A stretch of DNA of 64,000 nt from contig NZ_JABFTV010000008.1 of assembly GCF_021404405.1 (NCBI RefSeq), forward strand, positions 124,001 to 188,000. The letters are read 5' to 3'. The notes below the pieces were generated by a model. It saw only the letters and a program-made list of their open reading frames with translations, was not told where the DNA came from and did not search any database. A program made the position numbers and the translations under genes. Source of the DNA: Billgrantia aerodenitrificans (GTDB lineage: Bacteria > Pseudomonadota > Gammaproteobacteria > Pseudomonadales > Halomonadaceae). This document shows, one piece after another, positions 58,618-64,000 of the stretch; the stretch's first letter is position 1; the number at the start of each line of letters is the position of its first letter.

Positions 58618-58635
58618 TGTAAAGATAACGTGACA
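58618..58635. promoter_or_regulatory. TyrR box candidate in tyrR-phhA intergenic region
   Basis: TGTAAA-GATAAC-GTGACA matches the TyrR consensus at 10 of 12 positions, with a perfect left half. A weaker 8 of 12 match (CGTCAC-GATTTC-TTTACG) lies about 80 bp closer to phhA. Either could mediate activation of phhAB and autoregulation. Confidence 0.55.
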
Positions 58636-58841
58636 CCTCTAGCGGTACAAACCTCGACGCTGCTGAAGTTGACGATATGGAAAGACGATCCGACATCAGC
58701 CGTCACGATTTCTTTACGCCCAAACCTCACTTCCCTTCGAAAAAGCCATCCGAAGACTGACAGACAACGCGCACACCGGCCCTAGACTCGAGTCAAAGGT
58801 TCGCCACACAAACACAAGATTTCAGCCGACCGGAGTGCCCC

Positions 58842-59672
58842 ATGACGTCATCCAACCCGCATTTGAGCGATGTCGCCAGCAAGACCGGCTACCGCGCCCG
58901 TCTGCCCGACGAGAATGGCTACATCGACTGGCCGGAACAGGACAACGCCACCTGGCAGACCCTGATGCAGCGCCAGCTCGGCATGCTCGAAGGGCGCGTC
59001 TGCCAGGAGTATCTCGACGGCCTGGAGCGCCTCGCCCTGCCCGAGGACCGCATCCCCCAGCTCGCCGACATCGACCGCGTGCTGCAAGCGGCCACCGGCT
59101 GGCAAACCGCCCAGGTACCGGCGCTGATCCCGTTCGACACCTTCTTCAAGCTGCTGGCCAACCGGCGCTTCCCGGTGGCCACCTTCATCCGTACCCCGGA
59201 AGAGCTCGACTACCTCAAGGAGCCGGACATCTTCCACGAGATCTTCGGTCACTGCCCGATGCTCACCAATCCGGCCTTCGCCGAGTTCACCGCCACCTAC
59301 GGCCGCCTGGGCCTTGAAGCCGAACCTAAGCAGAGAGTCTATCTGGCGCGCCTGTACTGGATGACGGTGGAGTTCGGTCTGGTGGACACCCCGGCGGGCC
59401 GGCGCATCTACGGTGGCGGCATCATCTCCTCGCCCAAGGAGACCCTGCACGCACTGTCGGATACTCCCGAGCATCTGCCGTTCGATCCCATCGAGGCGCT
59501 GCGCACCCCGTACCGCATCGACATCCTGCAGCCGCTCTATTACGTACTGGACGATCTCACGACCCTGCACGACCTTTCCCAGCAGGACATCATGGCCATG
59601 GTGCACCGGGCCATGGAGCTGGGCCTGCACGAACCGCGCTTCGAGCCGGCCCCGAAGGCAGCCAAGGCATAA
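58842..59672 (+). CDS. phhA: Phenylalanine 4-monooxygenase
   Basis: This iron- and pterin-dependent hydroxylase makes tyrosine from phenylalanine. The 276-residue protein is the compact bacterial form without an ACT domain. Iron ligands are the two His in IFHEIFGHCPML and the Glu in YWMTVEFGLV. A GGIISSPKET loop and FDPIEALRTPYRIDILQP also match the family. CGGAG precedes the ATG. It is followed by phhB, which recycles its pterin product, and the tyrosine made can enter catabolism through HppD. It is divergent from tyrR, and TyrR/PhhR control is likely. Confidence 0.96.
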   Translation: MTSSNPHLSDVASKTGYRARLPDENGYIDWPEQDNATWQTLMQRQLGMLEGRVCQEYLDGLERLALPEDRIPQLADIDRVLQAATGWQTAQVPALIPFDTFFKLLANRRFPVATFIRTPEELDYLKEPDIFHEIFGHCPMLTNPAFAEFTATYGRLGLEAEPKQRVYLARLYWMTVEFGLVDTPAGRRIYGGGIISSPKETLHALSDTPEHLPFDPIEALRTPYRIDILQPLYYVLDDLTTLHDLSQQDIMAMVHRAMELGLHEPRFEPAPKAAKA

Positions 59673-59725
59673 AGCCGAACGCCAGCGACGACACCAATAC
59701 CAACAAACCCTGACGAGGAGTGACC

Positions 59726-60070
59726 ATGAGCCAACTTTCCGAACAGCAGTGCGAAGCGTGCAGCTGGGACGCCCCCCATGTCACCGACGACGAGCTCGAT
59801 ACGCTCAAGCGCGACATTCCCGAGTGGAGCGTAGAGGAGCGCGACGGCATCAAGCAGCTCGAACGCGTCTTCAAGTTCCGCAACTTCAAGCAGGCGCTGG
59901 CCTTCACCAACCGAGTCGGCGAGATTGCCGAGGAAGCCGGCCACCACCCCGCCCTGCTCACCGAATGGGGCAAGGTCACCGTGACCTGGTGGTCCCATGA
60001 AATGAAAGGGCTGCACAAGAACGACTTCATCCTGGCGGCACGCACCGACAAGGTCGCCGAGCAGCACTGA
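59726..60070 (+). CDS. phhB: Pterin-4a-carbinolamine dehydratase
   Basis: PhhB (DCoH) regenerates the pterin cofactor after phenylalanine hydroxylation. The 114-residue protein has the active-site His pair in [23 protein letters not shown] and the following His-Lys-Asp segment of the [10 protein letters not shown] ending, both family hallmarks. The ATG at 59726 is preceded by GAGGAG; a GTG two codons earlier is less suitable. It lies 53 bases after phhA in the same operon. Confidence 0.95.
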   Translation: MSQLSEQQCEACSWDAPHVTDDELDTLKRDIPEWSVEERDGIKQLERVFKFRNFKQALAFTNRVGEIAEEAGHHPALLTEWGKVTVTWWSHEMKGLHKNDFILAARTDKVAEQH

Positions 60071-60220
60071 GCGGCTCATGCGGGCTGGCGCAGCCGTCCT
60101 GGCTGCCCGGCTCACAACGTTTTGGGTCGATGTCTCCCAAAATTTATCGGCATTGTCTTACGTAGCAAATGGCGATATGCCTCTCTCGCTACCGCCCCGA
60201 TCTCGATTAGGTTGAAAAGC

Positions 60221-60237
60221 GGCACCGTTACGGTGCC
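60221..60237. other. Small hairpin upstream of the HhH protein gene
   Basis: GGCACCG-TTA-CGGTGCC is a perfect 7-bp inverted repeat 28 bases before the start of the ComEA-like gene. It may be an operator or a leader structure. Confidence 0.35.
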
Positions 60238-60264
60238 GTTACGTAAACCATACGAGAGAAGAAT

Positions 60265-60531
60265 ATGAAAAGGATCCTTCAAGGTGCACTGCTGGCACTC
60301 CTGCTGAGCTTCGCCTCGCTCGCTGCGGCTGAGGACGTCGCTCCGATCAACGTCAACACCGCCGATGCCGAGCTACTCACCGAACTGCCGGGGGTCGGCC
60401 CGAGCCGGGCCCAGGCGATCGTCGAGTATCGCGAAGCCAACGGCAACTTCGAGAGTGCCGACGACCTCACGCAGGTCAGCGGTATCGGCCAAGCCACAGT
60501 GGACAAGTTCCGCGATCAGGTCACGTTCTGA
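60265..60531 (+). CDS. ComEA-family helix-hairpin-helix protein
   Basis: The 88-residue protein is predicted to be exported: a signal peptide (ALLALLLSFASLAAAE) is followed by a double helix-hairpin-helix unit, INVNTADAELLTELPGVGPSRAQAIVEYREANGNFESADDLTQVSGIG. This is the ComEA fold, a periplasmic DNA-binding protein that pulls DNA in during natural transformation. Stand-alone proteins of this type are common in gammaproteobacteria, and their role outside competence is unclear. GAGAGAAG precedes the ATG. No other competence gene is in the window. Confidence 0.9.
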   Translation: MKRILQGALLALLLSFASLAAAEDVAPINVNTADAELLTELPGVGPSRAQAIVEYREANGNFESADDLTQVSGIGQATVDKFRDQVTF

Positions 60532-60560
60532 GGCGAGCTTGCGCTAGGCATTGGCCATAC

Positions 60561-60592
60561 ACAGCGAGGCCGGCAGATGCCGGCCTCGCTGT
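60561..60592. terminator. Bidirectional terminator-like hairpin
   Basis: ACAGCGAGGCCGGCA and its exact reverse complement face each other across two bases, between two convergent genes. T-runs are absent on both sides, so the strength as an intrinsic terminator is uncertain. Confidence 0.55.
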
Positions 60593-60621
60593 CGTATGGC
60601 GCAGAGTAACGTTCTGGCGTA

Positions 60622-61383
60622 CTACAAGCGCAGGCCGCCATCGCATTCGATCACGCGCCCGGTGAAGTAGTCGTTCTCGATGATGAACGCCACGCTCTGG
60701 GCGATGTGGTCCGGGTTGCCGAGACGCTTGAGCGGCACGCCTGCGGTCAGCTTCTCCAGCATGTCCTCGCGCATCGAGGCGGTCATGTCGGTCTCGATGA
60801 AGCCCGGCGCCACCGCGCCCACACGAATGCCATAGCGCGCCAGCTCCTTGGCCCAGGTGGTGGTCAGCGCCACCACGGCGGCCTTGGCCGCGGCGTAGTT
60901 GCTCTGCCCCATGTTGCCCGCCCGGGAGATGCTGGAAATGTTGACGATCACCCCGTCGTGCCCCGCCTCGACCATCTGCGCCGCGGCTTCGCGACCGCAC
61001 AGGAACACACCGGTGAGATTGACGTCGATGACCGACTGCCACTGCTCCAGCGACATGGTCTTCTCGACCTTGCCGTCCTTCGCCTTGACCAGCAGCGCAT
61101 CGCGCAGAATGCCGGCATTGTTGACGAGACCGCTGACCGGCCCCAGGCGAGCCGCCACGTCACCGAAGGCGCGCTTCACCGATGCTTCGTCAGCCACGTT
61201 GACCTGAAACGCTCCCGCCTCGATGCCTTCTGCATGCAACACGGAGACGGCCTTGTCCAAGGCATCCGTGTCCATGTCCAGCAACGCCAGTTGGGCGCCC
61301 TGACGTCCGAGACGCTGTGCCATGGCAAAACCAAGGCCACGGGCGCCGCCCGTGATGGCAATTACGCTCTTGTCCAGTTTCAT
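60622..61383 (-). CDS. SDR-family reductase (FabG-like)
   Basis: This short-chain dehydrogenase of 253 residues has the NAD(P)-binding TGGARGLG motif, a NNAG motif in [10 protein letters not shown], the catalytic Ser in NISSISRAG and the YxxxK motif in SNYAAAKAA. The C-terminal IECDGGLRL matches the FabG-like branch that reduces 3-oxoacyl-ACP or acetoacetyl-CoA. A role in PHA monomer supply is possible given the phasin, but no pha gene is adjacent, so the substrate is open. The ATG at 61383 follows AAGGG; the longer frame is unsupported. Confidence 0.88.
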   Translation of the reverse strand: MKLDKSVIAITGGARGLGFAMAQRLGRQGAQLALLDMDTDALDKAVSVLHAEGIEAGAFQVNVADEASVKRAFGDVAARLGPVSGLVNNAGILRDALLVKAKDGKVEKTMSLEQWQSVIDVNLTGVFLCGREAAAQMVEAGHDGVIVNISSISRAGNMGQSNYAAAKAAVVALTTTWAKELARYGIRVGAVAPGFIETDMTASMREDMLEKLTAGVPLKRLGNPDHIAQSVAFIIENDYFTGRVIECDGGLRL

Positions 61384-61635
61384 TCGTTGTCCCTTGTCAG
61401 AGGTATGAGTCTTGGGCTCATTGCCCTGCCAGGCGGCCGAGCCTGACGAGCGAGCCATTCTTCTTGCCTTACTCCTCTATTCGGCACTTCAGGGCGCCGA
61501 CTTGAGGCTGAAAGGATCTTTTGTGCATTGCAGCATAAAGGATGAGGACCGTGAATGCCAAGCGGGCCGTACGCATGCGCTTGAATTCCGGTCGAGCATC
61601 CCCATTTAGCACTGAACGACACCCTCGGAGCCGAC

Positions 61636-62157
61636 ATGCCGCTACTGCTCTTCTTCTCGCTGTTCACCCTACTCGACTTCGTCGTCCTGTTCTCCGTCGG
61701 CAGCCAGATCGGTCTGCTGCCCACTCTGCTTCTGGTACTGGCCACCGGCTTCACCGGTCTCTACCTGATCCGGCAGCAGGGTACCGCCACGCTGCTACGC
61801 GCCCGCGAGCGCATGGCTCAGGGCGAGCTGCCCTCCAGCGAATTGCTTACCGGCGCCGCTCTCATATTCGGTGGCGCGCTGATGCTCGCTCCGGGCTTCC
61901 TGTCCGATGCGCTCGGTCTGCTCTGTGTGATGCCCGGCGCACGGCGCCTGCTTGCCCGACTGCTGGCGCTGCTCAATCTGCGCTGGCTTGCCACGGTCAC
62001 CCGTCAGAACTCGAGCGCAGCGCAACAAGATGAAGCACGACACGATGCCGGGTGGCAGCAGCACGGGCATGAAGCCGAACGGCAGCGCAGCGACGAGCAG
62101 GGGCCGCCGCTGGAAGGCGACTTCATCAGCCGCGACGAGCCACGGCGTCGGGGTTGA
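61636..62157 (+). CDS. fxsA: FxsA-family membrane protein
   Basis: This 173-residue inner-membrane protein has about four hydrophobic helices in its first 120 residues and a polar, His- and Gln-rich C-terminal tail. The patterns LFFSLFTLLDFVVLFSVGSQIGLLPTLLLVLATGFTGLYLIRQQG and GGALMLAPGFLSDALGLL are typical of FxsA (suppressor of F exclusion of phage T7). The cellular role is unclear. It lies upstream of groES on the same strand, as fxsA does in E. coli and relatives. GGAG precedes the ATG. Confidence 0.9.
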   Translation: MPLLLFFSLFTLLDFVVLFSVGSQIGLLPTLLLVLATGFTGLYLIRQQGTATLLRARERMAQGELPSSELLTGAALIFGGALMLAPGFLSDALGLLCVMPGARRLLARLLALLNLRWLATVTRQNSSAAQQDEARHDAGWQQHGHEAERQRSDEQGPPLEGDFISRDEPRRRG

Positions 62158-62196
62158 GAGGATTCGGCGAAGCGTGAAATTTTTTTACTGCTGACC

Positions 62197-62224
62197 CTTG
62201 AAAGGCATTTGCCCGGCCCCATTT
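62197..62224 (+). promoter_or_regulatory. Sigma32 heat-shock promoter of groESL
   Basis: CTTGAA (62197-62202) and CCCCATTT (62217-62224) are separated by 14 bases, matching the RpoH consensus CTTGAAA-N11-16-CCCCATNT. Transcription would start near 62230, leaving a leader of about 145 bases before groES. Confidence 0.88.
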
Positions 62225-62373
62225 CTCGGTCAGCACAAGGCTACGGCGCCGAGCGGAGCTCGGTGCCTTTGACAAGGAAGGCGTCCTCGCCTCCCCTTCC
62301 AGACCCTCTGGAAGTGAATGACGAACCGCCATGTCCAGGCATGGCATCACAGACCATCAGGAGAACGTGAGCA

Positions 62374-62667
62374 ATGAACATCCGTCCCTTGCACGATCGC
62401 GTCGTCATCCGTCGCGTTGAAGAAGAGCAAAAAACCGCTGGCGGCATCGTGCTTCCGGGCAACGCCCAGGAAAAGCCGACTCGTGGCGAAGTGCTCGCCG
62501 TCGGTAACGGCCGGATTCTCGACAACGGCGATGTTCGCCCGCTGGACGTCAAAGTCGGCGATACCGTGATTTTCAAGGATGGCTTTGGCGTCGAGAAGCA
62601 GAAGATCGATGGCGAGGAAGTCCTGATCATGAGCGAGTCCGACATTCTCGCCGTGGTCGAAGGCTGA
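62374..62667 (+). CDS. groES: Co-chaperonin GroES
   Basis: This 97-residue, 10-kDa co-chaperonin caps the GroEL cavity. It has the standard start [21 protein letters not shown], the mobile loop AGGIVLPG that contacts GroEL, and a [14 protein letters not shown] segment. AGGAG precedes the ATG. It is driven by a sigma32 promoter and followed 60 bases later by groEL. Confidence 0.98.
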   Translation: MNIRPLHDRVVIRRVEEEQKTAGGIVLPGNAQEKPTRGEVLAVGNGRILDNGDVRPLDVKVGDTVIFKDGFGVEKQKIDGEEVLIMSESDILAVVEG

Positions 62668-62721
62668 GCCGACGAACCCTACTCCGTTCCCATAAGACGT
62701 TCACGAACTCACAGGAAGTAA

Positions 62722-64000
<1,279 letters not shown>

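Overview
The window reads like a chromosomal segment of a moderately halophilic gammaproteobacterium of the Halomonas type. The evidence is high GC with strong codon bias, a phasin (polyhydroxyalkanoate granule protein), Hda, Urt/Ure urea use, TctCBA, NSS symporter and PhhAB/TyrR genes, and sigma54, sigma32, NtrC and TyrR sites of gammaproteobacterial type. The genus is an inference from gene content. No rRNA, tRNA, insertion-sequence transposase, prophage or CRISPR array was seen.

Layout. 1-6.2 kb: glpD and fumC (convergent), a small helical protein, an FNR-type regulator, a GGDEF enzyme and a phasin with a perfect palindromic operator candidate. 6.3-17 kb: a lipoprotein, hda with an AI-2E family permease, purMN, dcd, an Mrp/ApbC ATPase, a coiled-coil membrane protein, a DUF2459-like lipoprotein, an unlisted 24-residue membrane peptide and a YihY-family protein. 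15.7-21.7 kb: a tightly overlapped minus-strand operon (LapA-domain protein, CHASE3/PAS histidine kinase, receiver protein, YaiO-like outer-membrane barrel, HEAT-repeat protein, family-2 glycosyltransferase), probably making or controlling an exopolysaccharide.

21.8-34.6 kb: a complete urea module on the minus strand, urtABCDE followed by ureDABCEFGJ. Both halves start with the same arrangement, an NtrC-like box about 160 bp upstream of a sigma54 -24/-12 element, so nitrogen limitation probably drives both. The urease genes are interrupted by a 121-bp palindromic element and by two copies of a 159-bp intergenic repeat. 34.6-40.4 kb: a tripartite tricarboxylate transporter (tctCBA) with its own CitA/DctS-type kinase and response regulator. 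40.5-46 kb: RlpA-like protein, NSS symporter, hppD with two strong TyrR boxes, ArgO/ArgP-like exporter and regulator, and a thiamine-binding protein.

46-57 kb: an orphan AT-richer gene and an L,D-transpeptidase, then a three-gene MukBEF/MksBEF/Wadjet-like SMC operon whose genes overlap by ATGA. It has no JetD-type nuclease beside it, and its SMC subunit has Gly where the Walker B catalytic Glu is expected. It is divergent from recQ. 57-64 kb: tyrR/phhR divergent from phhAB, a ComEA-like HhH protein, an SDR reductase, fxsA, and groES-groEL behind a near-consensus sigma32 promoter. groEL runs off the window end.

The aromatic catabolic genes (phhAB, hppD) and TyrR form a regulon spread over 15 kb. 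The three palindromic elements and the duplicated repeat show that this chromosome carries several families of small intergenic repeats.
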